Assembly (NCBI RefSeq): GCF_000519085.1
Contig: NZ_KI912577.1
Span: forward strand, 2,113,331-2,177,330
Source of the DNA: Methylobacterium sp. 10
GTDB taxonomy: Bacteria; Pseudomonadota; Alphaproteobacteria; Rhizobiales; Beijerinckiaceae
DNA length: 64,000 nt
Direction: 5' to 3'
The translations under genes were made by a program, and so were the position numbers. Shown here one piece after another: positions 28,704 through 38,844 of this stretch; position 1 is the first letter of the stretch; every line of letters starts with the position of its first letter. The notes beneath the pieces were generated by a model. That model worked only from the letters and a program-made list of their open reading frames with translations. It made no database searches and was not told the DNA's origin.

Positions 28704-29735
28704 TCAGGCCGCCGCCCGTTCCTTCAGGAGCTTGCGGTTGATCAGCATCTCGGCGATCTGCACCGTGTTCAGGGCCGCGCCCTTGCGCAGGTTGTCGGCG
28801 ACGCACCAGAACGAGAGGCCGTTATCGACCGTCGAATCGGCGCGGATGCGCGAGACGTAGGTCGCGTCTTCGCCTGCCGCCTCGTGGGGGGTCATGTAGC
28901 CGCCGGGCTCGCGCTTATCGACGACCAGGATGCCCGGCGCCGAGCGCAGGAGGGCGGTGGCCTCCTCGGGCGAGATCGGGTGCTCGAACTCCACGTTCAC
29001 CGCCTCGGCATGGCCGATGAACACCGGCACGCGCACGCAGGTCGCCGTCAGCTTGATCTTGGGATCGAGCATCTTCTTCGTCTCGGCGACCATCTTCCAC
29101 TCTTCCTTGGTGGAGCCGTCGTCGAGGAACACGTCGATCTGCGGGATGACGTTGAAGGCGATGCGCTTGGGGAACTTCTCCATGGTCATCTGACCGGCGG
29201 TGAAGACCGAACGGGTCTGCTGGAACAGCTCGTCCATGGCCTCCTTGCCGGCGCCGGAGACCGACTGATAGGTCGCCACCACCACACGGGTGATCTTGGC
29301 CACGTCGTGCAGGGGCTTCAGCGCGACGACGAGCTGCGCCGTGGAGCAGTTCGGGTTGGCGATGATGTTCATCTTCGAGAAACCGGTGATCGCGTCCGGA
29401 TTCACTTCCGGCACGATCAGCGGCACGTCGGGATGGTAGCGGAAGGCCGACGAGTTATCGATGACGACGCAGCCGGTCTGGCCGATACGCGGCGACCATT
29501 CCTTGGAGGTCTCGCCGCCGGCGGACATCAGGCAGATGTCGGTGTCTGAGAAATCGTAGGTGTCGAGCGCCTTCACCTTCAGGATCTTGTCACCGAAGGA
29601 GACTTCCTGCCCGGCGCTGCGGCGCGAGGCGATAGCCACGACCTCGTCGGCGGGGAATGCCCGCTCCGACAGGATGTCCAGCATCTCGCGTCCGACATTG
29701 CCCGTGGCACCGACGACGGCGACCTTGTAACCCAT
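28704..29735 (-). CDS. asd: Aspartate-semialdehyde dehydrogenase
   Basis: 343 residues from ATG 29735, with ggagag just upstream; the open frame extends to 29999 but the extra residues are Arg/Pro-rich. VAVVGATGNVGREML binds NADPH; catalytic Cys130 is in NPNCSTAQL; VPVFIGHAEAVN carries the active-site His. Converts aspartyl phosphate to aspartate semialdehyde for lysine/DAP, threonine and methionine synthesis. A stand-alone gene with a 470 bp region upstream. Confidence 0.95.
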   Translation of the reverse strand: MGYKVAVVGATGNVGREMLDILSERAFPADEVVAIASRRSAGQEVSFGDKILKVKALDTYDFSDTDICLMSAGGETSKEWSPRIGQTGCVVIDNSSAFRYHPDVPLIVPEVNPDAITGFSKMNIIANPNCSTAQLVVALKPLHDVAKITRVVVATYQSVSGAGKEAMDELFQQTRSVFTAGQMTMEKFPKRIAFNVIPQIDVFLDDGSTKEEWKMVAETKKMLDPKIKLTATCVRVPVFIGHAEAVNVEFEHPISPEEATALLRSAPGILVVDKREPGGYMTPHEAAGEDATYVSRIRADSTVDNGLSFWCVADNLRKGAALNTVQIAEMLINRKLLKERAAA

Positions 29736-30205
29736 CTCTCCAACTCCGCTTCGTGATGCCCTGGCTCGCCACCGTGGCCGGGCTCTTCGCCTCGGCACCG
29801 CCGGCAGGATTTCCGGGCACGTATCCGTGTACCGTTGCCAGTGGGGTTCGCAGAGGTTCCCGGTCTCGACCGGACCGACCGGCTGCGAAAACGCGTCGTA
29901 CCGCAGATATGCCGGCACGCCCCGTCTCGTCCGGCCCGTCAAGGAAACCGGATATCCCGTAAGCGGCGGAGCAAGACGCTTCGTCTTCGTGGCTGTCAAG
30001 GGTTGCGCTGCACGCGAGACTTTCGCGGCGGCAGAAACGGACTGCGAGGTCAGCCGCGCCGAACCTCCGGCAAGGATTGATTCACCGCGAATTCCAAAAC
30101 CTCTAACTGGACACCCGGCGGGAAACCCGATCTGCGCACCCCCAACGGCATGGTGGCCACCCGAGCGGCGCGAGCCGCGAGAAGAGCCGCCGGTTTCAGG
30201 GTTTC
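29736..30205. other. Intergenic region between asd and a divergent gene
   Basis: 470 bp with only open frames that lack recognisable protein features or good ribosome sites. It must hold the divergent promoters of asd and the 30206 gene. No RNA gene or repeat recognised. Confidence 0.5.
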
Positions 30206-31099
30206 ATGCAGCGCATCGCCGTCCAGGTCGAGACGAAGGAATTGCCGTCCAGGCGAGCCAGCAACCCGCTGATGCGGTTTGCCGTGCTCTGTCTCGCGGT
30301 CCTAATCTGCTTTGTCGTCGCCGGACGATTCTCCGAAGGTGAGCCGACATCCCGGGATCCGAAGCCGGGGACGGCCGGAGTGGTGGACGGGACCCCTCCG
30401 GCGTATGGTCCGTCCGCCGCTTCGAACGTTCGCCCGGCCCTTCCCATCGCCGCAGCAACGCCGCGATATCGACTCGACGACCCCGACGCCCTCGATCAGG
30501 CCAAGATCGAGCCCGCGCGCATCAACCCGGTGACGGGGCAGCGAGAGGACAGCCTCGTGCAAGGCCGCTTCGACGCCGGCGAGGCCCCCTACCTGAGACT
30601 GACCATCGGCGAGGGCCCGAATCCTCCGGCCAGCCTCTTCGTAACTATCGCCCGGCGCGCCGCCGAAGGGCAGGGACTCGGGGTGGTGCGAACCGGCGAG
30701 CGGGGCCTCATCGTGACCAAGTTTGGTCCGTTCGAGACCCTGGAAGCCACGTTGAGCGGTCCGGTGACGCGGGTCTGCACCGGTTTCTCCAATGCGGGCC
30801 AGAACGGGCTTGCACCCCTGACTCCACGCATCGACGGCTGGCTCTGCGCCCCCTTGAGCCAGCCTCCGGAGCCGCGCGCCATCGTTTGCGCCCTGGACAA
30901 GCTCGTCCTGAATGGCCAAGCTTCCTCTGGCCTCGAAGCGGCGTATCGCGTGTTCGGGGGCAGGCGGTTGGAAGGCTGTGCCTCGGCCGTCGCCGATGCA
31001 CCCAAGCGTGAGCCGGCCGCCGAGACCGGTTCGATCGTGAAACGCCCGCTCCGACATAATCAGGCGAAAGTGCGGCAGAACACCCAAGCGACGCCTTAG
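30206..31099 (+). CDS. Hypothetical membrane-anchored exported protein
   Basis: 297 residues. One N-terminal membrane anchor (LMRFAVLCLAVLICFVVAG, about 22-40) follows a short positively charged segment, then a Pro-rich linker and a globular periplasmic part (about 95-260) with three cysteines (VCTGF, LCAPL, VCALD) plus one near the C-terminus. The C-terminal 35 residues are basic. No family recognised; the design suggests an inner-membrane-anchored periplasmic protein of alphaproteobacteria. It stands alone between divergent asd and the small secreted-protein gene. Confidence 0.65.
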   Translation: MQRIAVQVETKELPSRRASNPLMRFAVLCLAVLICFVVAGRFSEGEPTSRDPKPGTAGVVDGTPPAYGPSAASNVRPALPIAAATPRYRLDDPDALDQAKIEPARINPVTGQREDSLVQGRFDAGEAPYLRLTIGEGPNPPASLFVTIARRAAEGQGLGVVRTGERGLIVTKFGPFETLEATLSGPVTRVCTGFSNAGQNGLAPLTPRIDGWLCAPLSQPPEPRAIVCALDKLVLNGQASSGLEAAYRVFGGRRLEGCASAVADAPKREPAAETGSIVKRPLRHNQAKVRQNTQATP

Positions 31100-31200
31100 G
31101 CGTGGAACAAGCCCGCCGCTAGCACGTCTTCCCACCATGAATGGCCCAGTTTCTTAAGGAAACCAGGCCCACCCTTACATAGGTTCAACGAAGGTCCGTC

Positions 31201-31605
31201 ATGCGCACTGCCACGATTGCCCTGATGGGCGCGCTCACCCTCACCGCCGTCGCCGCCAGCACCGCCGTTGAGGCACAGGGTCGTTACGCCCCCGGTATCC
31301 GCGTCAGCCAGCCGCTGCCGATCCGCATCCGTCCGCGCAGCTGGCTCGATGCCGGCAACGTCGTCGAGGCGAATAACGGCTCGATCAGCAACCCGGCTAC
31401 GAACCCGCACTTCATCACTGCGAGTTATCTGAACTCGCCGCCTTACGGCCGCAACGACCGCTTCGGCGGCGCGATCCTGCCCGATCCGATCACCAACGGC
31501 CCGTTCGTCGGCGCCCGGTCGAGCGCGATCCACAACATCGACTTCTCAGGTGTCGATGCGATCGATCCGACATCTTACGTGTCTCGTAACGGCAACCCCT
31601 ACTAA
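31201..31605 (+). CDS. Small secreted protein of unknown function
   Basis: 134 residues, with gaagg upstream of the ATG. A Sec signal peptide (MRTATIALMGALTLTAVAAS, cleavage near VEA-QG) leads to a mature ~110-residue protein rich in Asn, Pro, Ser and Tyr, with NPATNPHF and NSPPYGRNDR. No cysteine or membrane segment. It ends 26 bp before a strong terminator. Family not recognised. Confidence 0.7.
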   Translation: MRTATIALMGALTLTAVAASTAVEAQGRYAPGIRVSQPLPIRIRPRSWLDAGNVVEANNGSISNPATNPHFITASYLNSPPYGRNDRFGGAILPDPITNGPFVGARSSAIHNIDFSGVDAIDPTSYVSRNGNPY

Positions 31606-31631
31606 GCAACACCGCCGAACGAGGAGAAAAC

Positions 31632-31667
31632 AAAGGCGCCGACCCGTCTGGGTCGGCGCCTTTTCTC
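31632..31667. terminator. Bidirectional intrinsic terminator
   Basis: A perfect 14 bp stem (31632-31645 with 31650-31663, loop gtct) ends in ttttctct on the plus strand and has AAA on the other side. It serves the secreted-protein gene and probably the convergent leuB. Confidence 0.85.
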
Positions 31668-31698
31668 TGTCCGGACATGGGTAGCTAAGCGGAGGTGC

Positions 31699-32808
31699 CT
31701 ACCGCACTCGCGACCTGAGAGCCGCCACCACGGCCTCGCCCATTCCCGCCGTACCGAGCGGCGTGACGCCCTCTCCGGCGATGTCCTTGGTACGGGCACC
31801 CGCCGCAAGGGCATCGGTGATGGCGCCGTCGAGAAGGTCTGCCGCCTCGCCGAGGCCGAACGAGTAGCGAAGCGCCATCGCCAGCGAACCAATCATGGCC
31901 AGCGGGTTGGCCAGATCCTGGCCGGCGATATCGGGGGCAGAGCCGTGGACGGGCTCGTAGAGCGCCTTGCGGCTACCCTTATCATCCACCGCGCCGAGAG
32001 AAGCCGAGGGTAGCATGCCGAGAGAGCCCGTAAGCATCGCTGCCACGTCCGAGAGCACGTCGCCGAACAGGTTGTCGGTGACAAGGACGTCGAACTGCTT
32101 GGGGCGGCGCACCAGCTGCATTGCGCAATTGTCGGCTAGGACGTGCTCCAGTTCGACATCGCTGTAGTGCTCGGAATGGACCTTGGTGACGACCTCCTTC
32201 CACAGGACGCCGGACTTCATCACGTTGTGCTTCTCGGCCGAGGCGACGCGGCCCGACCGCTTGCGCGCCAGATCGAAGGCCACATGGGCGATCCGCTCGA
32301 TCTCGCCCGTCGTGTAGACCTGGGTGTCGACGGCGCGCTTGGTGCCGTCGGGGAGGGTGGTGATCTCCTTCGGCTCGCCGAAATAGACGCCGCCGGTGAG
32401 CTCGCGCACGATCATGATGTCGAGGCCCTCTACCAACTCGCGCTTGAGGGCGGAGGCATCGGCGAGGGCGGGGTAGCAGATCGCCGGGCGCAGATTCGCG
32501 AATAGGCCGAGATCCTTGCGGAGCCGCAGGAGCCCCGCTTCGGGGCGGATGTCGTAGGCAACGCCGGACCATTTCGGGCCGCCCACCGCCCCGAGTAGGA
32601 TCGCATCGGCCGCGTCCGCCCGCGCCAGGGCCGCATCGGTGAGCGGGACGCCGTGTGCGTCGATGGACGACCCGCCGACGAGGTCGGTCTCGGTCTCGAA
32701 CGTGGCGAGGCCGGTCTCGGCCAACGCGCCGATCACGGTCGTCACCTGGGCCATCACCTCCGGACCGATGCCGTCGCCGGGGAGAAGGAGGAGCTTGTAG
32801 GCGGTCAT
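31699..32808 (-). CDS. leuB: 3-isopropylmalate dehydrogenase
   Basis: 369 residues from ATG 32808 ([18 protein letters not shown]); the in-frame extension to 32985 is not coding-like. Features are [13 protein letters not shown], the substrate arginines in [15 protein letters not shown], the metal-binding Asp region [17 protein letters not shown], and [18 protein letters not shown]. Oxidatively decarboxylates 3-isopropylmalate in leucine synthesis. It is alone here; leuCD are not in the window. Confidence 0.95.
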   Translation of the reverse strand: MTAYKLLLLPGDGIGPEVMAQVTTVIGALAETGLATFETETDLVGGSSIDAHGVPLTDAALARADAADAILLGAVGGPKWSGVAYDIRPEAGLLRLRKDLGLFANLRPAICYPALADASALKRELVEGLDIMIVRELTGGVYFGEPKEITTLPDGTKRAVDTQVYTTGEIERIAHVAFDLARKRSGRVASAEKHNVMKSGVLWKEVVTKVHSEHYSDVELEHVLADNCAMQLVRRPKQFDVLVTDNLFGDVLSDVAAMLTGSLGMLPSASLGAVDDKGSRKALYEPVHGSAPDIAGQDLANPLAMIGSLAMALRYSFGLGEAADLLDGAITDALAAGARTKDIAGEGVTPLGTAGMGEAVVAALRSRVR

Positions 32809-32905
32809 GGGAGCACTCGCGGCCAGGGGTGATGCGTTGGGCGGCTGTAACGAGGGGCTCGGGCGCTTGGCAAGCATTCCCGCGCGGCGCCGGCCATCCC
32901 GTTGG

Positions 32906-34390
32906 TCAGTGACTCGACCCGCCGAGCACCGCGCCGGGCTTCTGGTGCGTACCGACTTGGTCCACGAGGGTCGCGGTCGCTTCATTCATTCCGGAGATTT
33001 CCACCGGAATGCCGTGGTGCCGGAACTTCAGCACCACCCTGTCCAACGCGTTGATGCTGGTGATGTCCCAGAAATGCGAAGCGGCGAGATCGATGACTAC
33101 GCCGTCGAGGTCGTCCTCGCGGAAATCGAAGGCGGCGTGGAAGGCTTCGGCCGTGGCGAAGAAGATCTGCCCGCTCACCCGGTAGGTCCGCATCCGGCTC
33201 CCCTCGTCCCGCAGCGAGGACATGCGGAAGAACCGTGTCACCTTGTGGGCGAAGAACAGGCCCGAGAGGATCACGCCGAACAGGACGCCCTTGGCGAGAT
33301 CGTGGGTGCTGACGACGACGGCCACCGTGCCCAGCATCACCGCGCTGGAACTCTTCGGATGGGTCAGCAGCGTGTGGACGGAGTTCCACTGGAAGGTGTT
33401 GATCGAGACCATGATCATCACTGCGACCAGGGCCGCCATGGGGATCCGGGCCACGTAGGGGCCGAGGACGACGATGAGGAACAGCAGGAACGCGCCGGCC
33501 CAGAGGGTCGAGAGGCGGCCGCGTCCGCCGGACGAGACGTTGATGACCGACTGACCGATCATGGCGCAGCCCGCCATCCCGCCGAACAGGCCGGAGGTGA
33601 CGTTGGCGAGGCCCTGACCGGCGCATTCGCGGTTCTTGTCCGAAGTTGTATCGGTCATCTCGTCGAGGATGGCCGCCGTCATCATGCTCTCGAGTAGGCC
33701 GACCAGCGCCAGGGTGAGGGCGTAGGGCAGGATGATCCGCAGGGTCTCCAGGGTGAACGGAACCTGAGGCAGGGCGAAGACGGGCAATTCGCTCGGCAGG
33801 GCGCCCATATCGCCAACGGTCCGGATGTCGAACCCGAACCACACGGCGATCCCGGTGAGGACGAGGATGGTGACGAGGGGAGAGGGGACGGCCTTCGTCA
33901 GGTACGGCAGGCCATAGATCATCGCGAGGCCGATGGCGGTCATCGCGTAGACGACCGGCCCTCGCCCGATGAGCTCCGGCATCTGTGCGAGGAAGATCAG
34001 GATCGCGAGGGCGTTGACGAAGCCCGTGACCACCGAGCGCGAGACGAAGCGCATCAAATTGCCGAGGCGCATCAGGCTCGCTGCGATCTGCAGGAGGCCG
34101 GTGAGGATGGTCGCGGCGAACAGGTAGCCGAGCCCGTGCTCCTTCACGAGGGTCACCATCACGAGGGACATGGCGCCGGTGGCTGCCGAGATCATGGCCG
34201 GGCGTCCGCCGGCGAAAGCGGAGATCACCGCGATGCAGAACGAAGCGTAGAGACCGACCTTGGGGTCCACGCCCGCGATGATCGAGAAGGCAATGGCCTC
34301 GGGGATCAGCGCGAGAGCGACCACCGTTCCGGCCAGAAGTTCACGCGTGACGTCGGGAGCCCACTCGCTCCGGAGGTGCTGACGGTTCAT
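32906..34390 (-). CDS. SulP family anion transporter with C-terminal STAS domain
   Basis: 494 residues. The N-terminal SulP core starts [21 protein letters not shown] and contains about 10-12 membrane segments ([30 protein letters not shown]). A cytoplasmic STAS domain follows from about 400 ([20 protein letters not shown]). The subgroup with [19 protein letters not shown] resembles BicA-like bicarbonate or sulfate transporters. The ion cannot be assigned. Single gene, about 100 bp upstream of leuB. Confidence 0.9.
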   Translation of the reverse strand: MNRQHLRSEWAPDVTRELLAGTVVALALIPEAIAFSIIAGVDPKVGLYASFCIAVISAFAGGRPAMISAATGAMSLVMVTLVKEHGLGYLFAATILTGLLQIAASLMRLGNLMRFVSRSVVTGFVNALAILIFLAQMPELIGRGPVVYAMTAIGLAMIYGLPYLTKAVPSPLVTILVLTGIAVWFGFDIRTVGDMGALPSELPVFALPQVPFTLETLRIILPYALTLALVGLLESMMTAAILDEMTDTTSDKNRECAGQGLANVTSGLFGGMAGCAMIGQSVINVSSGGRGRLSTLWAGAFLLFLIVVLGPYVARIPMAALVAVMIMVSINTFQWNSVHTLLTHPKSSSAVMLGTVAVVVSTHDLAKGVLFGVILSGLFFAHKVTRFFRMSSLRDEGSRMRTYRVSGQIFFATAEAFHAAFDFREDDLDGVVIDLAASHFWDITSINALDRVVLKFRHHGIPVEISGMNEATATLVDQVGTHQKPGAVLGGSSH

Positions 34391-34877
34391 GGATGAGGCT
34401 TTCGAGGATCCCCGCGCGCGAAGCGTCGGCAGGGACAGGCATCTGGCGGCCCGGGCGCTTCAGCGCTCGCCGGGCACGGACGGAACACGATCTGGTAAGC
34501 CTCCGCCTACGGCGGCGTCAGGCCGAGAAAATCGATGAACCGCTTGAGATGCATGGACGCCTGATAGCATGGACCCGCCGCGATGCAACATCGCGGCGGA
34601 GGGCAGCACTTTCATCTCGCATTGCCAGCGCATGACCTGCGGGAACGCTCACGCCGGGTTCCTCACATCCGTACCGTCTTTTCGTGAGGTCGAAGGCGAG
34701 ACCGGATCCGGAGGGCCGCGCCAAAGGCGTGGAACCCAGAACCATCGCAATCGCTACGTTGAGCTCGTTTGACTAATCTGAATCCGGGGCTCCGCTATGC
34801 AGACCCGGAATGACGGCGTGCCCAACTGATGTCATGCGGAGTCGCATTGACCTCAACTTGAAGCCCCAAAGGCAAAA
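34391..34877. other. Intergenic region between the SulP gene and the polyprenyl synthase gene
   Basis: 487 bp without a convincing gene. Short open frames on both strands are Arg/Ser-rich and lack ribosome sites. It contains a fragment resembling dispersed-repeat debris (cccggaatgacg around 34806). It should hold the SulP gene promoter. Confidence 0.45.
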
Positions 34878-35837
34878 CTAGACCTTGCGCGCCACCGTGA
34901 ACCGCGCCGCTTCCCGCAGCGTCTGGGCCTTGTCGCCCCACGCGGAGACAGCCTCCTCGCAGATGCCCACCAGGCGGTCGCATTCGGCGCGGGCTCCGTC
35001 GATGCCGAGACGGTCGACGAGGGTCGCCTTGCCTGCATCCTTGTCCTTGCCGGTGGCCTTGCCCATGGCTTCCGGTGATGCCTCGCGGTCGAGGATGTCG
35101 TCGGCGATCTGGAAGGCCTGGCCGAGGGCGAGCCCGTAGCGCCACAGGGCGGCGCGCTGGTCGGGCGTCGCTCCGCCGACGAGGGCACCCGCATCCACCG
35201 AGAAGGCAAGGATGGCGCCGGTCTTCATCGCCTGGAGTTGGAGCGTATCCTCGACGTCCAAGGAGACGGTGCCGAAGCGTCCCTCCGCACCGAGATCGAG
35301 GATCTGTCCGCCGACCATGCCGCCGAGGCCCGAGGCCTTGGCGAGGCCCAGCACGAGGTCGGCGCGGATCGACGGGTCCGGCTGCCATGCGGAATCGGCC
35401 AGGATTTCGAACGCGAGGGTCTGCAGGGCATCGCCGACGAGAATGGCGGTCGCCTCGTCATAGGCCTTATGGACGGTGGGCTTGCCGCGCCGCATGTCGT
35501 CGTCGTCCATGGCCGGCATGTCGTCGTGGACGAGGGAGTAGCAATGGACGAGCTCGATGGCGGAACCGGCGGCCAGCGCCCCGGCCTCGGAGCCGCCCAG
35601 CATCCGGGCGGTCTCCACCGCCAGGAACGGGCGCAGACGTTTGCCGCCGCCGAGAACGGCGTGGCGCATGGCCTCCATCAGCCGAACGGGCCGCGTAATC
35701 TCGCCCGCCTGCGTCTCGGGACCGAGACGTTCGGCCAGAAACGCCTCGACGGCGTCGGCCACGCTCGAAAGCTTGTGGGAAAACGCCTGTGATGCGTGCG
35801 CTTTGACCGAAGCGTGGGATGCTTGTGGTGAGGTCAT
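34878..35837 (-). CDS. ispA: Farnesyl/geranyl diphosphate synthase (short-chain polyprenyl synthase)
   Basis: 319 residues from ATG 35837; a TTG further upstream at 35858 is less likely. First Asp-rich motif HDDMPAMDDDDMRRG, second DDILD, plus GGGKRLRP at the substrate pocket. Condenses IPP with DMAPP/GPP to farnesyl diphosphate, the precursor of quinone tails, undecaprenyl phosphate and hopanoids. Divergent from mtgA, about 150 bp apart. An ispA role is most likely, though a longer-chain product cannot be excluded. Confidence 0.87.
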   Translation of the reverse strand: MTSPQASHASVKAHASQAFSHKLSSVADAVEAFLAERLGPETQAGEITRPVRLMEAMRHAVLGGGKRLRPFLAVETARMLGGSEAGALAAGSAIELVHCYSLVHDDMPAMDDDDMRRGKPTVHKAYDEATAILVGDALQTLAFEILADSAWQPDPSIRADLVLGLAKASGLGGMVGGQILDLGAEGRFGTVSLDVEDTLQLQAMKTGAILAFSVDAGALVGGATPDQRAALWRYGLALGQAFQIADDILDREASPEAMGKATGKDKDAGKATLVDRLGIDGARAECDRLVGICEEAVSAWGDKAQTLREAARFTVARKV

Positions 35838-35988
35838 CGTAAGAAGGGCCTTGGTCAAGAATGGGCGCGTCGTTGTGCGGGAGGTACGAATTCAGGAACG
35901 GCGCGACGGTTCGGCGGAAGACGGAGATTCGAGATCACGCCATGCGCGCGATCTCGATTCCATCCGCCAAGGACGAAGGAAGCATTGG

Positions 35989-36648
35989 GTGAGGCGGCTC
36001 GTCGGCCTCGTCATGCTGCTCCCCGTCATGTTGCTGGCCCTGATTCTTCTTCTGGGGCTCGTCTATAGTGCGCTGACGCCGCCCTCAACCCTGATGCTGG
36101 CGCGATGGGTGAGCGGTAAACCCGTCAACCGCGAGGCCGTCACCCTCGATGCGATCTCGCCGCTTCTGGTCCAGGCCGTCATTGCCTCCGAGGACCAGCG
36201 CTTCTGCCTGCACAACGGCGTCGATTGGGGCGCCCTGCGCGACGTGGTGGACGATGACGAGGGGCCGAGCCGCGGGGCTTCGACCATCTCCATGCAGGCC
36301 GTGAAGAACGTATTTCTCTGGCCCGGCCGTTCCTTCATCCGGAAAGGTCTCGAAATTCCCCTCGCCGTCGTCGCCGACGCCCTATGGGGCAAGCGGCGGA
36401 TGATGGAGGTTTATCTCAACATCGCCGAATGGGGGGAGGGCGTCTACGGCGCCGAAGCGGCCTCGCAGCGCTGGTTCGGTAAGAGCGCGCGGAACCTCTC
36501 CCGCAGCGAGGCAAGCTTGCTCGCTGCCGTCCTGCCGAATCCGATCATGCGCAACCCGGCCCTGCCGTCGCGGGGCGTGCGCGCGGTCGCCGCCCGCATC
36601 CAGGCTCGGATGAACGGCGTCGGCGGATTGATGGGCTGCCTTCGCTGA
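35989..36648 (+). CDS. mtgA: Monofunctional biosynthetic peptidoglycan transglycosylase
   Basis: 219 residues from GTG 35989 with gaagga eight bases upstream; the longer open frame runs back inside ispA on the other strand. N-terminal membrane anchor (LVGLVMLLPVMLLALILLLGL), then the GT51 domain: catalytic Glu in ASEDQRFCLHNGVDW, GASTISMQAVKN, and the second Glu region MMEVYLNIAEWGEGVYGAE. Polymerises lipid II into glycan strands at the outer face of the inner membrane. Confidence 0.92.
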   Translation: MRRLVGLVMLLPVMLLALILLLGLVYSALTPPSTLMLARWVSGKPVNREAVTLDAISPLLVQAVIASEDQRFCLHNGVDWGALRDVVDDDEGPSRGASTISMQAVKNVFLWPGRSFIRKGLEIPLAVVADALWGKRRMMEVYLNIAEWGEGVYGAEAASQRWFGKSARNLSRSEASLLAAVLPNPIMRNPALPSRGVRAVAARIQARMNGVGGLMGCLR

Positions 36649-36777
36649 ATCCGAACACGTGGAGGCTCGCCGCGACTCGTGCCATAGAGCCCTCCATTGC
36701 CCGGCAGGCGGTCGGGGCCGGCCCGTGATGGGGCGGATACGAGGCAAGACGAACACCACATCGGTAGCGGACGCGAC

Positions 36778-37347
36778 ATGGCCGACAACACAACCTTCGA
36801 CCTCACCCTGGAGCGGATCGCCCTGATCCGGCGGATGGTGGTGGCCTGGAATCCGGCCGGGCAGGGGGCGCCCATCGTGCATCCCGACGCACCCTATGGC
36901 AGCACCGACCGCGATGGCGACATCTTCAACGTTACCGGGGACGATGACGGGGCGGACGAGGAGCACCGGGCGCTTGGCGACGCGCTCGCGGTCTTCCTTC
37001 ACAACGCCGTTCTGAAGCCGGGCCGCTACGCCTATCACAACACCCTGGCCAAGCTGTCCTCGGAGGATGTCGGCGACGTGTTCCGCGATGAGGCGACCGG
37101 TGAGACGCCTGAGCACGTCACCTTCGACGTCACTGCCCAGCATCTTGCGCTAGTGCCGAAACTCAACATCGTCTGGGACGAGGGCCGCGACGTGCCGGCC
37201 TTCGACACGGCCGAGCCCTATGGAACGGGGACCGAAATACCGGCGGTACATCACGAGATGCAGCCGGCCCTGCAGATCTTCCTGCGCTACGGCGATCTCG
37301 GCCCCGGGCTCTTCGGCAAGGCGGGCGACCGCTGGGCCGCCGTCTGA
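36778..37347 (+). CDS. Hypothetical protein with an internal duplication
   Basis: 189 residues from ATG 36778 (MADNTTFDLT). Two copies of one module are visible: TFDLT (6-10), AWNP to PYG (23-41) and ALAVFLHNAVLKPG (69-82) correspond to TFDVT (115-119), VWDE to PYG (132-149) and ALQIFLRYGDLGPG (164-177). No signal peptide or membrane segment. No known family recognised. It is followed by a GC hairpin and convergent argG. Confidence 0.7.
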   Translation: MADNTTFDLTLERIALIRRMVVAWNPAGQGAPIVHPDAPYGSTDRDGDIFNVTGDDDGADEEHRALGDALAVFLHNAVLKPGRYAYHNTLAKLSSEDVGDVFRDEATGETPEHVTFDVTAQHLALVPKLNIVWDEGRDVPAFDTAEPYGTGTEIPAVHHEMQPALQIFLRYGDLGPGLFGKAGDRWAAV

Positions 37348-37359
37348 GCGTGGCGCAAA

Positions 37360-37390
37360 TCCCTCCCCGCGACTGGGGGAGGGACGGTTT
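37360..37390. terminator. Hairpin terminator between convergent genes
   Basis: tccctcccc (37360-37368) pairs with ggggaggga (37376-37384) around a seven-base loop, followed by cggtttt on the plus strand. It lies between the duplicated-module gene and argG. Confidence 0.6.
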
Positions 37391-37398
37391 TCAGAGGC

Positions 37399-38640
37399 CT
37401 ATGCTCCGAGTTTCTTCTTGCGCTGCGCCAGGGTGCGCAGGCGCAGGGCGTTGAGCTTGATGAAGCCCGCCGCGTCGCGGTGGTCGTAGGCCACCGCGCC
37501 CTCCTCGAAGGTGACGAGGTCCTGGTCATAGAGGGAGTTCGGGCTGGTACGGCCGATGACGTGGATGCCGCCCTTGTAGAGCTTCAGCCGGACCTCGCCG
37601 GTGACCATCTCCTGGCTCTTGTCGATGAGGGCCTGCAGCATCTCACGCTCGGGCGAGAACCAGAAGCCATTATAGATCAGCTCCGCATATTGCGGCATGA
37701 TCTGATCCTTCAGATGGGCCGCACCGCGGTCCAGCGTAATCGACTCGATGGCGCGGTGGGCCGGCAGTAGGATCGTGCCGCCCGGCGTCTCGTACATGCC
37801 CCGGCTCTTCATGCCGACGAAGCGGTTCTCCACGAGATCGAGACGGCCGATGCCGTTGTCGTGGCCGAGCTGGTTGAGCTTGGCGAGCAAGGTGGCCGGC
37901 GACAGTGCCTCGCCGTCGATGGAGACCGCATCACCCTTCTCGAAGCCGATCGTGACGATGGTGGGCGTGTCTGGCGCCTCCTCCGGCGACAGCGTGCGTG
38001 AGTAGACGTAATCCGGCACCTCGTCGGCCGGATCTTCGAGAACCTTGCCCTCGGAGGAAGCGTGCAGGAGGTTGGCGTCCACGGAGAACGGGCTTTCGCC
38101 GCGCTTGTCCTTTGAGATCGGGATCTGGTGCTGCTCGGCGAAGGCGATGAGCTGTTCGCGGCTCTTGAGATCCCATTCGCGCCAGGGGGCGATGACGGTG
38201 ACGTCGGGCTTCAGTGCATAATAGCCGAGCTCGAACCGGACCTGATCGTTGCCCTTGCCGGTGGCGCCGTGACAGACCGCATCGGCGCCGAGGCGCTCGG
38301 CGATCTCAATCTGCTTCTTGGCGATGAGCGGGCGGGCGATGGAGGTGCCGAGCAGATACACGCCTTCGTAGACCGCGTTGGCGCGGAACATCGGGAAGAC
38401 GTAGTCGCGCACGAACTCCTCGCGCAGGTCTTCGATGAAGATGTTCTCCGGCTTAATTCCGAGCAACTCGGCCTTCTTGCGCGCCGGCTCGAGTTCTTCA
38501 CCCTGCCCGAGATCGGCGGTGAAGGTGATGACCTCGCAGCCATAGGTGGTCTGCAGCCACTTCAGGATGATCGAGGTGTCGAGGCCACCGGAATAGGCGA
38601 GCACGACCTTGTTGACGGGCTTCGGATTCGCGTCTGACAT
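37399..38640 (-). CDS. argG: Argininosuccinate synthase
   Basis: 413 residues from ATG 38640; the frame stays open to 39219 but that part overlaps another real gene's promoter region and is not coding-like. N-type ATP pyrophosphatase loop [16 protein letters not shown] at about residue 14, [15 protein letters not shown] and [16 protein letters not shown] are family hallmarks. Joins citrulline and aspartate in arginine synthesis. Divergent from the DsbA-family gene, 204 bp apart. Confidence 0.96.
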   Translation of the reverse strand: MSDANPKPVNKVVLAYSGGLDTSIILKWLQTTYGCEVITFTADLGQGEELEPARKKAELLGIKPENIFIEDLREEFVRDYVFPMFRANAVYEGVYLLGTSIARPLIAKKQIEIAERLGADAVCHGATGKGNDQVRFELGYYALKPDVTVIAPWREWDLKSREQLIAFAEQHQIPISKDKRGESPFSVDANLLHASSEGKVLEDPADEVPDYVYSRTLSPEEAPDTPTIVTIGFEKGDAVSIDGEALSPATLLAKLNQLGHDNGIGRLDLVENRFVGMKSRGMYETPGGTILLPAHRAIESITLDRGAAHLKDQIMPQYAELIYNGFWFSPEREMLQALIDKSQEMVTGEVRLKLYKGGIHVIGRTSPNSLYDQDLVTFEEGAVAYDHRDAAGFIKLNALRLRTLAQRKKKLGA

Positions 38641-38844
38641 CGGGCTCGCTTCGGTTCTCGTGGAGTGGGGGCGACTTATCAGCCGAGAGCCGCGTCGTGC
38701 AACCGGCATGCCGCAGGAGACGTTGCAGAGGTGTCGGTCACGCTTTCCACGATCGCGTCGGCACAGCCTGTTGCCGCTCTGGTCGTGCCGGCCAAAACTG
38801 CGTAATCCAACCCCGCTCATGACCCCACGCCGGAGATTCGACGA

